A stretch of DNA of 64,000 bases from Seriola aureovittata (lineage: Eukaryota; Chordata; Actinopteri; Carangiformes; Carangidae), in contig NC_079366.1 of NCBI RefSeq assembly GCF_021018895.1, forward strand, positions 28,172,770 to 28,236,769, read 5' to 3'. Positions 46,141 to 58,094 of this stretch are shown piece by piece. The notes beneath the pieces are model-generated. The model was not told the origin of the DNA, searched no databases, and saw only the letters and a list, made by a program, of their open reading frames with translations. The stretch's first letter is position 1; every line of letters begins with the position of its first letter. A program made the position numbers and the translations under genes.

Positions 46141-46445
46141 GCTGGTGATGGATCATTAAAAAGGGCATGTTGGGCTGTTTTTCTCTTCCCGGTTTTGATG
46201 TAGATTTGTGTGTGTTCTCTAAGGAAAGTGTAAGTTTGTGCATTTCCTCATCTTGCTTCTCTCTGCTTCTCTTAAGATTGCTTCAGACTGTTCACACCGC
46301 ATCTTGTGGGGGCTGCTCGGCCTCAAGAAAAACATCCGAAAAAAAACTCTAGCTATTGTGAAGTCGTACGCGCTAAGCGACGGGGGAAAGACACGGTACT
46401 TGACGTGAACCGCCAGTGCTCAGTGACCTAATCTTTTTTTTTTTT
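46141..46445. other. unassigned DNA
   Basis: Mixed sequence ending in a T14 run (about 46434-46447). No gene seen. Confidence 0.4.
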
Positions 46446-46632
46446 TTCAACCCTTTGATGAGACCTATAGGAGTGTCACCTGAAATAGTGCCCCTTCAGC
46501 AGCAGGCATACTGAACCTTGGTTGTCATGGTTACAAAAGTAAACATACAGACTGCACTGACAGTGGCGTACTTAGCTTCATCACCATGGTTACTATAATA
46601 AGTGGTTTTGTTAGGTTTAGGAAAAAGTTTGT
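46446..46632 (-). repeat. dispersed repeat family G, copy G2
   Basis: On the minus strand it matches 58250-58440: TTTTTCCTAAACCTAAC, ATTATAGTAACCATGG, CACTATTTCAGG and CTCCTATAGGTC, ending in GGGTTGAAAAA. The T run beside it is the complement of the A run at this end of the element. Confidence 0.7.
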
Positions 46633-47403
46633 AATTTGTCTAGAAATAAGAACGTATAAATCCACAACAACCTCCTCCTGACGTGGACTTTGTCGCTTTT
46701 TAAACTACCGTCACAAGTGGTGAGCATTTTCAAAATAAAGCGCTTTATAAAAACCCCTTTTTTTCTGCTGACCATTTCCACATCAAATAACCCAAACTAT
46801 CACTCTAAGGTCGTAACAGCAGGTAACGTGTGATTGTTTTTTTCTTTTCTCCATTTCCTCTCGCTGCTTAAAGCGAACTTCCATTTGAATGTTTACAAGG
46901 TAACATTTTCTGAATCGATCAGCAGGTTTAACGATCTGTATAAAAGTCATGTCATGTGACCTAGCCTTTACCGTACATGGATCTTTGCATCAAATATTGC
47001 TGCATTTCTGAATCCAATACAGACAGTATTTGTATTTAAATGTCAGTAGTGCTGTATGATTGTAAGGGTGCGAGCGAGCGACAGTAGGTTGTTCAGTTTT
47101 AATTACTTTTTTCTGCTGTTTTTTCTGCGAGACATGGAGCCTTGTTAAAAAAAACACAGAACTTCAAAAGTCAAAAGTTTCTTACACTCTCCTTCTGCCA
47201 AACAGTCTGCAGGCCAGAGAGGCAGCCTGGCAGCCAGAAAGCTTGCCCAGCACCAAGAGATAATCACACACACACACGTCTACACACACGTCCACACGTC
47301 AGTAATCCAGTGTTTGTTATGTTGCGGCTGATAGGCGGCGCCTGCTGAGCCCAGTGACTCACAGTCCGCATTAGATCTGGACGGCTGAGCTTCCTCACCA
47401 ATT
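46633..47403. other. unassigned DNA with one AP-1-type site
   Basis: A GC-richer piece at about 47200-47390 holds TGACTCA at 47355-47361, a perfect AP-1 core. No gene recognised. Confidence 0.4.
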
Positions 47404-47545
47404 TGGTGGACATCTCTCTCTCTCTTTTGCCCAGTCATCCCTCTTTTCCCGCCTCTATCTCCGGCTATCTCTGTAAGGCTTTATCCCCCCGTCTCCCTCT
47501 GTCCGCATACCTTTTCACCCTCTCGTCCTTTCCCCTGCCAAGCAG
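47404..47545 (-). repeat. pyrimidine-rich tract
   Basis: CT-rich on the plus strand, with CATCTCTCTCTCTC near 47410. Confidence 0.65.
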
Positions 47546-47734
47546 ACAGAAGCGTGCAGGAGGTGGACAATCTCAGCACGACCCAACCGGGGCAAATATG
47601 ACACCGTGTTGGCGTGAAACTTTTATCACATCAGTGGTTTTTGAAATTATATTACAGATATATTTGCTCCACGCAGCTTCATGTTTTTCCTCTTTGAGAA
47701 GCTGACTAAATGCATCTCGGTCTGAAAACTAAGT

Positions 47735-48060
47735 CTTGAGGCTTAATTAGTTTCCAGCAAATGTGATGACAGGTTTATTACATTTATGTGAGAGCTGTGT
47801 CTCCAGGTTCATACGGCGATGATGACGTTATATGTTCAAACGTTGTGACTTGAGCATTTATTAATATTAAGCCACAGGCATTCATGATACATATTTATTC
47901 AAGCATTAGATGATGCTGCTAATCTATTTGCTTGATTTGCAGTAATCAAGCAAGAACCTGTTTACCCTCATTAAGGGATGTAAGCACTAATTTTCTTGAT
48001 GTACTGCATACGATAACTTGACATAAGTGAAGATCCTCCTGTATCTCATTAGGTTAATCA
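47735..48060. promoter_or_regulatory. candidate regulatory patch with a 10-bp perfect palindrome
   Basis: AT-rich and non-repetitive, with many TAAT cores (GCTTAATTAG, CATTTATTAATATTAAG, GCTAATC). TTGCTTGATT at 47928-47937 and its exact complement at 47944-47953 are separated by 6 bases. The dyad could bind a dimer or form an RNA hairpin. Conservation was not tested. Confidence 0.33.
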
Positions 48061-48223
48061 TCAAACTACATGTGTGTCTAATTTATTTGAGAGAACATAT
48101 TTTATTTTTATTTTTTTTATGTGGTTGTTGATGAATCCTGAAACATATGAATATAGAAATGCAATCACCTAGAATTACCAGCTCCGCCAACCAGCCACAC
48201 TGAGGGAAACATGGTCACAACCT
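48061..48223. other. unassigned spacer
   Basis: T-rich piece near 48101-48119. Nothing recognised. Confidence 0.4.
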
Positions 48224-48745
48224 CCTCTTCCTGAGTTACAGCGTTGACTAACGGCCGGAAGTGTTTTTGCTGAACATTACGATGTCACACTGAAGTTGCT
48301 CTCTGACCATTTGGATATAAAATGTCATCACTTATCATTTTGTCCTTATAGATATGTCAGTTATATTGTGTCATAATTTGTGTATGACTTTGTGAGTTAT
48401 GGCCAAAAACGTATTTTGAGAGGTAACACTGACCTTGACCTTTGACCTTTGACCACCAATTTCTAACCAGTTCATCTTTGAGTCCGAGTGAATGTTTGTA
48501 CCAAATTTGAACAAATTTCCTCAAGGTGGTCATGAGATATCGCGTTCACGAGGCCACAAGTGTGTTTTGTGAGGTCCCTGCAACATTGACCTTTGACCTT
48601 TGCCCACCAAAATCTAATAAGTTCATCCATGAGCCCTAGTGGATGCTTAAGAAGTTCCTTCATGGTGTTACTGAGATATCGCGTTCACGAGAATGTGACG
48701 GACCGACAACCCAAACACCTCCAGTTCCTGGCTGTGGCATAAAGG
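48224..48745 (+). repeat. dispersed repeat family D, copy 2 with internal duplication
   Basis: Matches copy 1 (15344-15706) and then repeats its 3' part. GACCTTTG begins at 48444 and again at 48595, and GAGATATCGCGTTCACGA at 48534 and 48673, so the period is 139-151 bases. Half-sites TGACCT, TGACCT, TGACCT and TGACCA run from 48430 to 48555 minus 100 (that is 48430-48455) with spacings 0, 1 and 1. Confidence 0.75.
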
Positions 48746-49733
48746 AATGAGATCTTGCACCTCGTGTAAAAAGTGCTATAATAACAACAACTCAATTTCC
48801 AATGTGAATATGTGAAGTTAATTCTAATAGGTTTCCTATCTTCCCAAAGAGAGAAGGACAGACTTTCTATCAGTCCATGCATGCTGCAAAAACAATCTTG
48901 CTGTTGATCACAAAAAGGAGTGAAAACGCAGAGAAGAGGTTTCAAGTACGAAGCTCTATCAGGTTGTGACGCTTTATGCCAGGATCATATTACACAATAT
49001 TTTTGTCTTTCAAAGTGGCCACTGTGTCCAATCAGACAATAATTCATTCATGAATTCTTGGCAGAGAGATGTGACAAAACACTTGTTGGACACTAACCAA
49101 TCACAGCCTGCCATCTTTCACGACTCGAGTGATGTAAATAGTCTGTCGGGAAGGAGGCGCCAGGCGCCGACCCCGCTGTCGCGTCTCGCAGCACCGACAG
49201 CAAATATTTACATACGTGAGTGCGGTTTTATGAATGAAAGTGAACCTGGATCCCTTCATCGTCACTCAGCTGTGAGTATGGATCTATCTTTGTGCTTCGC
49301 AGTAGGTAGAAAAAAGGGCAAGTGTTTGTGCAGAATACATGAGGGCAACATCACACCCACGGGTGTGAGAGAAAAAAAGGTGCAACGCTCCTGACCCGAG
49401 CGTGTGACAGTCAAGCGATTACGCTGCATGTTCACTGAGATGAAATAGAACATCATTTTTCCATCATCTTTCAGGTTGCCTGGTTTACAGCTGTGTGTAA
49501 GAGTGCTCTGCGCTGGGTATCGGTCGATGCTGCGCTGGTGGCCTCATTTTCGTTCCTGGCGCCTATTATGTGGCTGATACTGTGTGGTCTGGACCAGGCA
49601 TTATGAAACAAACATGTACCAGGAAGAAAAAAAAGAGCTGGGAAGGAGCAGCTTTACACTCACCAAGCACCACAACATCATGTGGGATCCATGTCATGAA
49701 GAAATAAGGTTGTTTCTAGAGCAAAAGGAGTAT
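48746..49733. other. unassigned DNA with a CpG-rich spot
   Basis: A short CpG-rich spot at 49147-49195 is followed by TACGTGAGT, which looks like a splice donor, but no exon could be supported. The open frame at 48966-49394 has no recognisable domain. Confidence 0.4.
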
Positions 49734-49768
49734 TGGTGTTCCTAATAAAGTGCTTGGCAAGGGTGTAG
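49734..49768 (+). repeat. possible DNA-transposon terminus
   Basis: GGTGTTCCTAATAAAG resembles a short motif I recall at the ends of common fish transposon repeats. No partner end was found. Confidence 0.25.
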
Positions 49769-52599
49769 TTTTGCATACGGATGATAGAGACATGTCCCTG
49801 AAGTCAAGGGAAAAGGGGAACTGCAACACTGGTGGGCCTAGTGAATATGAAAGTGTTGATGTTGGATGCAAAAATGATAAAAATAATTTCCGTTAACAAG
49901 TAATTCCTTAAGTTTACATTCTTTTAATCTTTGATCTGTTACTGTTTATAGTTTTAATTTAAATGCAAACACAAGTAAATACAGATCATTTGTTAATTAA
50001 GTATTTGCTTGCCAGTATCAAAAAGGTTGTTGTGTCCTTAGCAATGCTGAGAACAAACCTATGCGCTCGGTGCTTGGTAAGCGTATGTATGCAAGTATAC
50101 AAAGTAAGAAGCTGTTTCTGTCAGTCATATACAGTGTACACGTGTTCTGACTAAAATTAGCTTCTTAATGAGGTCAGTAGGTACTTTTCAGCTGGTACAG
50201 TGTGATATTCTTACATCAGACCGCAGACGTGAATGAGACGCAGACTGACTCATCCGCTGACATGAGAGTTAAAGATGCTGGTGTTCTGCGCCACAGATAA
50301 TAAGTAAAAAGAGCTGGCGGTAGAGGGAAAATCAGGTCCTGACGAAGGCGGTGTGAGAGATTCGAAATCTCTGAACAACATGGTTAATTTTTAATTCCTT
50401 CAGAAGTGCACACCACGCTAAGCAATAAAAACACCTGAGCAGAGAGGAAGCATCTCGCCCTGCACTGAAACACGTCATTCCCACAGCCACATTTTTCCCT
50501 CCGTCACATCGCTGCTTTCACAGATGTCTCGTGGTGCGATCACAGTCCAGATACAATACTTCATCAGCAAGCCGCCTCACCCATGACTCCATTAGCTGTA
50601 GAGCCGAGATAGCTGCTGAGTCAAGTTGCTCATCAAGAAGAAAAAAAAAAAAAGTTTGCCCTTTGGCAGAAAAGAGGAATTGGTATTCTGCTCCACAGAC
50701 GTTTTTAATTAATAATTATGACACATCCCAGTGAAGTTCTGTCTTGTTTGCAAAAGTTATCTTACACTGCTGACAATTTACTTCATGCTGTGCTGCATCC
50801 TGTAGCTCTTTATAGTCTCATACTTACATACAGTAAATCTCTAAAACCTAAAAGGTCAAAACTCCAGACGAACACCAGTGGGTCTCCGCACAGCCAGTTT
50901 CACTACGGTTCCTCGATGTGTCCCCCCTGGACGACATGCTTCCCTTCCCTGTCACCGTAGGGACGGGGTTGAAAATGTTCGTGCGACCTTCTTCCCCATT
51001 TACACGTCACACTCACTTTTACTAAAAGTACCAGATCACACTGTGAATGCATAAATATTTAAACTTCCCCTCAAGACATGTTTTAAAATTTGTGATTAAT
51101 CTTTTGTTTAACACACATTCACACATAAAAAATAAATCTACTCTTACTTCCTCATTGAGAAATTCTGGACCGGACCTCGTGCCCCATTTGCCAACACTGT
51201 GTCTTGCGTTAGCTTAACCAATGAAAGAGGAGCGTGGATTGGCTCATTCCAGGAGTCTGTTGACACCAAAATCAGCGACTAGCAGATGTAGCAAAATTGT
51301 TAGCGTAGTTAGCATCTTTTATTTGTCAGTGTTGTTTGTTAGCCTATTGGCTGGTAACGGTATTAGAATATGCAGCCAGTGAGTGCTCATTCCCCTCGTG
51401 TCTTGTATCATATTAAAAAAACGTGATTTAATTGGAGGAGGTTTTTAATATAGGTGCATTCAGTGTTATTAAGATGAACATTTAGTCTGCTTGAGTGTTT
51501 GCGGCTCAACTGTTGTCACCATTGTCCAGCAAATGATGGTGGCATCAGCGTAACTGCGTCCAGACCTCCAAGCCCTGTAAAAGCTCGTCTCACTAAATGT
51601 TCATTTATACGTACAGTATTCTCCACATCTCTCTCTCTTATTTCAACATGTTCTGCCTATATTACATGTATCAGCTGCATTTTCCATTACAGCAATAAAT
51701 AATTCCCCAACAGAAAGCAACCGGTTTTATATGATTTTAGATTAAATGTGCTGCTCTCGATCAGCTGATGCTGCATGTGATTGGTCATGTGAACAACATC
51801 CTGTTTGGTTACCAGAGTCATTTGAAAATCATCTGCATGCCATCAGTCATCTGGGGTCGTCATCGCCGGGTTCAGTGAAGCCGGATAACTCTGTGACAGC
51901 CAGTCAAGCTTCTGGCGGTATCAGCCCCACACTCAATGAACAGCACAACATTATGCACAACCATTTATCAAGCACAGACACATCCCCAAATATTTTATTT
52001 ACACTTACAGCTTTGTCTTCTCCTTCCGCCACCTGTTTTCAGCTTGTTTTTCCCCTCAACCTCGTTCAGCATATTGAGTTGTTAAAATATTTGCTCAGCA
52101 GATGTTAAACTGACGGGGTAATTGTGCTCTGAAGAAAAATAAAATGCTCAAAGCAGTAGACCTGTTGCCCCATCAGGATAAATGCGTTCCTCATGCACAG
52201 TGTGATGCAGTGGTTAAATGCTATGGTTAAATGTCACTTCTTTTAAAGATTGTCCTTTGGCGAACTCACTTAAATATGCAAATATGTGCACACACGTGTG
52301 CGTCCTTGTGCTGGTATAAACACATGTTAGGGCTATTTCCATTAACCACAGTCTCTCTGTCTCTGTCTCAGACATGCCAAAGCCTCCAGCTCTTTTTTAA
52401 TGATTCTGCTAAGGTGATAAGTGTGATTTGTCATTTTACAGATGCAACACTCTCGCCTAAAGGGTTGCAAGTGCGCCTACACGAGTTCTCACACACACCA
52501 CCCAAACACACACATACCACGCATCTCCATCATCCCCAGCCTCCACGCATCGTGCCGAGGGGAGTCTGGGCGGGTGTCTTGTCTGCCCATGTACAAGCT
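49769..52599. other. apparently single-copy DNA, no gene seen
   Basis: Nearly 3 kb with an A14 run near 50640 and otherwise mixed sequence. A near-perfect short hairpin, AGAGATT-CGA-AATCTCT, lies near 50356. No gene, RNA or repeat family recognised. Confidence 0.4.
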
Positions 52600-52800
52600 C
52601 TTGCTCTCTCTCACACTCTCTCTCTCTCTGGGGCGACCATGACAAGACAAGTCTGCTGCTTGTTAGATGGATGGCAGTGACCCTGAAGGAGGAGGAGGCG
52701 ACTCGAGGAAAGCAAGAAAGAGTGAAATGCTCCAAGAGCCAAGGGAGAAGGGAAGGGATATATATAAAAAAACAGAAAATAAAGAACAGACCAGATGGAT
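52600..52800. repeat. short (CT)n then GA-rich tract
   Basis: CT repeats at about 52605-52628 give way to purine-rich sequence at about 52680-52795, again a pyrimidine-to-purine switch on the plus strand. Confidence 0.6.
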
Positions 52801-53574
52801 ACAGTAGACCAGGTTTCTGTGTAGGGGGAAAGTTAGGAAACATACAGCCATCCATAAATTCATGATTGTCGTGGAGTCCTTCTCCACCTCTTTCAGGACT
52901 TAAGAAATTCATGGCCCGTGAAAAAAAAAATGGCTGACTCCTGCAACAGTGTCCCATGATTATTTTGAAACACCTGAATAGAGCAAGCCAGTGTACCTTT
53001 GTGGCACTTTGGAATATGGTAAGTCATCACTTTGGAATCAGGAGAAGTCACCTGAATATTAATGTAGTTATTATCAGCACAAAAACCATAAGAAGTCCAG
53101 ATCAAATGTGATTTTTAATAATAATAATTCATTCTGTGATTTCCACTGCTTCTATATTCAATTGGAGTGCGAGAGTTAAAAGTTTGAAAACTGATGAGTA
53201 CAGTGAGTTTTTTTTATGTATCTTGACAGACTCCAGAAACGGATGAGTTGGGGCTTTTACCCCCCACCCCCCACAAAGGAGACAAGAGTAATACACAAAC
53301 ACCTCAGCTAACATTTTTCTGAGGTCAGGTACCTTTAAATTCCATCACGTCATGTGAATGTATTCCCCATAAGACTGAAGGTGCAAAGAGAGGATTGATG
53401 ACTCTGTCTAAAAAGTTTCTCTTGACAAGTTCTTGTTGAAGCTTTATCTGTAGGTACTTTTTACCACAGCTGATTTTTTAATTTAGGTTTTTCTGTGATC
53501 AGTTTACCGCTAACGAAGCTAATTGCTACACTAGCTGGTTAATTCAATATTCTAAGTAAGCACCTTTCGACCAG
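52801..53574. other. unassigned DNA
   Basis: C-rich CCCCCCACCCCCCAC near 53260. No gene recognised. Confidence 0.4.
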
Positions 53575-53597
53575 CCTCACGCCATCCCCTCCCCACA

Positions 53598-53790
53598 GGA
53601 GTGCCCAAAGGATCGGTACAGGGACCCCTTCTCTTTGCAATATAAACAGTACACCACCTCCTTGGGTCCAATTATCCACTGCTACGCTATGCAGACGACA
53701 CCCAACTATACCTGTATTTCCCGCCAACCTCAGTTTCTGCACAGATCTCGGCTTGTCTCGCTGTAATATCCACGTGGTTGAAGGAACTGT
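53598..53790 (+). pseudogene. L2-type reverse-transcriptase fragment, broken
   Basis: In one forward frame it reads GVPKGSVQGPLLF (RT block: GVPQGSVLGPLLF in intact relatives), a TAA stop at 53643-53645, then YADDTQLYL with the catalytic Asp pair at 53694-53699, and ISTWLKEL. The YADD box and the GVP block identify a non-LTR RT of the L2/CR1 group. The spacing between them is shorter than usual. It is not functional. Confidence 0.85.
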
Positions 53791-53959
53791 CAACTAATAG
53801 CCAATCAGTCTCTCCATGACAATATCAAAATCAGAACTGCTTTTTCATCTCTTACCCCGACCAGGGTCGCAATTTTCCCTCTGGCGGGCCTGCCTTCACT
53901 CACAGTGAAAGCTTTACAGATGGTCCAGAATCATCAATCACCCTCAGAAGGTCACATAA

Positions 53960-54300
53960 CACTCCGCTTCTCATCGACCTACACTGGCGACCCATGGCCT
54001 CCCGAATCAAATTCAAGTCACTGATGCTTCCCTTCAGAGTGACCTCTGGGTCTGCTTCCCATCTACTTGAACTCAATCATACAGTCTTATGCTTCTTCTC
54101 GGCCACTGTATTCCTACAAGGAACGTCGTCTGGCATTGCCTTCCCTGCGCACATGGCAATTGCAGTCCATACTGTTCTTAACTGTGGTTCAACTGAACAA
54201 ACTACCAAATGCTATCAGAGCAGGGGTGTCCTTCTCCATTTTCAAGAGCCTCTTGAAGACTCGTCTCTTCTGAGAGCACCTCCTCCCCTAACACCTTTAA
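53960..54300 (+). pseudogene. L2-type C-terminal coding fragment, frameshifted
   Basis: One frame gives LHWRPMASRIKFKSLM from about 53979. After roughly 54060 the homology moves to a second frame, with SRPLYSYKERRLALPSLR and LPNAIRAGVSFSIFKSLLK, so there is at least one frameshift. These blocks match the end of fish L2-type ORF2 as I recall it. Confidence 0.8.
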
Positions 54301-54475
54301 CACCATAACATGCCTGACCAGGACTTACCATGCACTTCTTTACCTGATCTCCTTGCGCTTATTGAACAGATGTAGTATGTAGTACTTACACAAAGGTCGC
54401 TTTAGTGTTGTCTCTTACCTGTAAGTCACTTTGGATAGAAGCATCTGCCAAATGAGTAAATGTTTTGTAATGCTA

Positions 54476-55079
54476 ATTTAGTAATGGGCTAAAAGGTTTT
54501 GTATTTTACCCATTGTGGTTTTACTCTTGTGGGCAAGAAGTAAATGCTCACTCGATTCATTACTGTGTTGCTCTGCTTATGGGGTCCTAATGTTTTCACT
54601 GGTGATGCATTGTTTCTTCCTGGCATGGGAGACAGTTTAGTTTGACTATTCAATGTGAATTTTCCTGAACTTTTGCTGAGACATTCACCGGCCATCTTGT
54701 GAGTTTTGTGAGCCTAAAATGCTCCCATCCAACACCATGATAGTTCTGCCCTGGATAGAGGATATCATGAGTCAGAAGAGGAAAAAACAATCTGAGAAAA
54801 AGTGCAAGACAGTGAATTCACCCGTGTAAATCGCATAAACACACTGTGGCATCTGCATGACCTCCCTTTTACATTCTGAGATGTGGGTAAACAGTCTTTA
54901 CCCTTCATTACACCTCTGCTTGCACATTGTTGCAGATGTTACAGTGCCATACACTGGTGTTCATACTACAGATTGATCCCTTAACGTTTACCATGAGATG
55001 GGATAGAAAACACATGAGATAGGGCAAAAAGACAAGGAGGAAAATTGTGGGATGATTAGTAGCTCAGATATAAATTATA
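54476..55079. other. unassigned DNA
   Basis: No gene or repeat recognised. Confidence 0.4.
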
Positions 55080-55480
55080 GGCATTCTCTGAAATGAGATA
55101 GGAAGATAGGAGATAGAAAGAAAGAAAGAAGGAGAGCACTTGGGGTGAATCATTATGCTGATGTGAATTAATGCCTGGCTGGATGAATGCATCACCAACC
55201 AGTCAGAGAGAAGAAGGAGAAGATGGGTGGGGGGGGGGGGGGGTGTAAAATGAGAGACAAAATGAGAAAGCAGAGAAGGGGAGGAGAGTGAGAAAATGAT
55301 AGCAGTGTAAATTAAGAGACAGAAACAGCAGGAAACTGAAGAAAGATGGGATGAGGAAAAGGTGCGAGGAGAAAGGTGAGAAAGAGAGAGAGGGGAGAGC
55401 GAGAATGTGAGAGACCGAGGTTGACAGAGGAGAACAAGTTTGAAGGTAGCAGTGAAAATAAAGTGAAGCCAGAAAGTGAG
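55080..55480 (+). repeat. GA-rich tract with G15 run
   Basis: Purine-rich on the plus strand with GAAAGAAAGAAAGAAGG near 55117. It includes a G15 run at 55229-55243. Confidence 0.75.
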
Positions 55481-56045
55481 ATCTTACCCTATATACTGTA
55501 GATAGAAAAGGAAAAACATGTCTCTAAGTAAAACCTTGTTACCTTTGACACTCCGTATGTGCCAGAGGAGTTTTCCTTGGTGGGTAGCACCTACTTTTTG
55601 TGAACTGGCTACAGGTTTGGCCATTATTATTATTGTTACATCATCCATTCCACTATACATAGAGAATGGCAAAACTGACATTTGCTTTATATTTGAGGAT
55701 GCTGCGATTGATCGCTTTGACATTTCCTTTCCTCTTTTCATTTTCTCGTTCATGACATTAACTCCCATTGGCAAGCCTCTTGCCAAAATCACTGTCAGAT
55801 TTCATTTTTGTAAGTGTTAAAAACTTCACACTCCATGAACTGCACAAAACCAGGCCTCTAAAGAATTAAACAACCAAGAACTACAGATGGGAAAAACTCT
55901 GATGACCCGGGTACATGATAAGGAGAACTAAAGCACTCTGGGTGTTGAGTTTAAATGGATCAAAAAGATAAAGCCATGAAGCTTGATTAAAAAACAATAT
56001 ATTCCTCTCAGGTGGCATTATATCTGGTTACAGGAGATTGTCCAA
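55481..56045. other. unassigned DNA
   Basis: Open frames at about 55484-55820 overlap on opposite strands and have no recognisable domain. Confidence 0.4.
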
Positions 56046-56302
56046 GCCCCATAGGTCATTTGTACAGCAGGTTATTATGACCCATAGTTATGTTTCGTTG
56101 TTAGTCGACATCTAGATGCCATAGTAATTATGACAATCTATCTATCTATCTTCCATGACCATTCGACAAGGTGAACCATGTTTTTACTAGTGTAACCATG
56201 ACAACTAAGATCGTCTGATGTTGTCTCATTTTAATCCAAATCACAATGTTGTCATAAACCTGGGGTTGAAAAAGAAACGACCTGTGTGGTTGTTCAGGTT
56301 GT
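56046..56302 (+). repeat. dispersed repeat family G, copy G3
   Basis: Matches G4 at both ends: GCCCCATAGGTCATTTGT and GACATCTAGATGCC on the left, GGGTTGAAAAA and CCTGTGTGGTTGTTCAGG on the right. The middle is deleted and contains a short TATC run at about 56139-56151. Confidence 0.7.
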
Positions 56303-56881
56303 AGGAGTGGTTGACTTACAGAGTCTCAAGGTTTAACAACATCTTACTGGGCTACAATTGGACTTCAGTTGACTTTAGGGACGAGATTTTTGATTTGACC
56401 CCAGTCAAACTACAGTGGACGTTCATACGCATGAAAATGTACATACTTAAGGTCAAGGATTACAAAACACACATAGTAGACACGATCTACAGTGCTTTTA
56501 GAAATACAGACGAATAGAGTCAAAGGCAAAAAAAAAATGTTTCATCTATTTTAATGTTAAGTGTTTTATTGTGGAAACCTTTATGAAAACTGACAGGAAA
56601 GGGAGGTGAGGACACATACGGGAAGAAAATGACAGCGCTCTGTCTCTAGTGATTTCCAAAATGCCATCAGACATCACAAATCTGGAATAAAGCGAAAAAT
56701 GACAACCCTTTTTTATCTTTTACTTTAGGGAAAACCAAAGGTTTGGGAGGCAGAGATTTACAAGACCGGAGAGTTGAACACCTCACCACAGCCCCATAAT
56801 GGTGAGTCTGCGAACCACAGACAAGCATGGAGCCCTGTTCTGACCTCAGAGAGATAACAACACAAAGAGAATGAAAGATAT
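56303..56881. other. unassigned DNA
   Basis: Open frames at 56311-56517 and 56667-56888 have no recognisable domain. Confidence 0.4.
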
Positions 56882-57475
56882 CAAGCAATCTACCTCAGAA
56901 AGAGGCACAGAGAGAAAGAGACAAACAGAAAGAGAGAGGAAATCAAAAGGTAAAGGAAAAGAGAATGACGAAAGAGAGACAGGGAGTCTGGGACACAACA
57001 AAAGGTCATCTGTGTGACAAAGTGAAGTAAATGAAAGGAGACAATGTAAAGTGGTAAGGGGGAAGGAATCAAGAGATCGAAGAGCATGGAAATGAAAGAA
57101 AATGAAAGGGGAAGGAGAAGATGAGCAGTGTGACGACAGCAGGAATCAGAGAGAGAGATCTGAGAGAGGTCTGTCGAACAGAGTGGCACCAGTCCACCAG
57201 GGCAAATTCCTGGCTTGTGTCACATGTCTTTGGCATTAAAGCGATTTCGAAATGGTGATTCTGACAAGACAACACGGATAAGCAAATAAACCGAGAGCCA
57301 GACATGCCAAGGGCGCGGAGCAGGCAAACAAAAAAAAAGAAAATACCAACTAGAGGAGGGAGTGAAGACAGAGCAGAAATAAACGGAAGTGGATGGAAAG
57401 AGAAAGAATGAGGAAGAGAGAGAAGAAGCAGAAACAGAACTGGAAAGAAGAAGAATGGAGAATAAAGCAAATTAA
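56882..57475 (+). repeat. GA-rich tract
   Basis: Mostly purine on the plus strand at 56885-57160 and 57340-57470, with a mixed middle. Minus-strand frames are composition artefacts. Confidence 0.7.
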
Positions 57476-57524
57476 AACTTTAAGTCCAGCCATCAGTTAT
57501 TAAACATTTCAACAAGACTAAGGT

Positions 57525-57885
57525 TCTGTTAGCATGTTACCATTTGCTAATTAGCACTTGGGTTAATTACAAGTGGCTGATGGGAATATCAACAGTTTTG
57601 CATGTATTTTGGCATAAACGTAAAAGTATTGGACAAACTAAAACTTTGACCTAACGGTGGCGCTAGAGGAAAAGTTAAGGGATCACCAAAGTGATTACAG
57701 CTCGTCCTGTGGGGGACGTGAATGATTTCACCATATTTCACGTCAATCCATCACTATCAATCAAGTTGTTGAGACATTTGACTCAAAGCCGAAAAATATT
57801 AACGTCACCAAAGTCTGCAGCCCTGCTCCTCGGGGTACAGAAATTACACTGCAGTTCATCCAGTAGTTGCTGAGATGGACCAAAG
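57525..57885 (+). repeat. dispersed repeat family F (single copy here)
   Basis: Contains GTAAAAGTATTGGACAAACT, GGTGGCGCTAGAGGAAAAGT and GGGATCACCAAAGTGATTA, then CATTTGACT and CCAGTAGTTGCTGAGA. I recall this order from a very common non-coding fish repeat. No second copy was seen in the window, and its class is unknown to me. Confidence 0.55.
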
Positions 57886-58094
57886 CGAGACAAAACCAAC
57901 CCCAGCTCAAGACGGCAAGCAGTTCACGTCTCGTAACACTTGTCGTTTAATAAAACAACTACAGAGATATTAAAGAGGAACACTAGCATTAGCTTCAGTT
58001 AGCATGGCTGTCTTCCAACAGGTTTTCTCTTTAATATAAGCTTCCATGTAAGCTTTGAAAGAGAGGAGGAGACCTGTAAAAAAAAAAAAAAAAA
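57886..58094. other. spacer ending in A17
   Basis: Ends with an A17 run at 58078-58094 that touches family-G copy G4. Confidence 0.6.

Larger units (their letters stand above)
53575..54475 (+). mobile_element. L2-type LINE, decayed 3' half (copy 2)
   Basis: Carries a reverse-transcriptase piece, then a gap, then the C-terminal coding end and the L2-type 3' tail (GTCACTTTGGATAGAAGCAT, then CTGCCAAATGAGTAAATG near 54447). About 100 bases at 53790-53890 do not match the expected order, and the protein between RT and C-terminus is mostly missing, which implies an internal deletion. It is 5' truncated. Confidence 0.85.

Noticed and set aside
49140..49225. possible micro-exon with CAG acceptor and GTGAGT donor
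   Set aside because: It would be only about 24 bases, and no neighbouring exon was found. Splice-like motifs this short occur by chance.
55484..55820. opposing 100-codon frames with hydrophobic segments
   Set aside because: Both strands are open over the same bases and no family is recognised. Hydrophobicity follows from T-rich codons.
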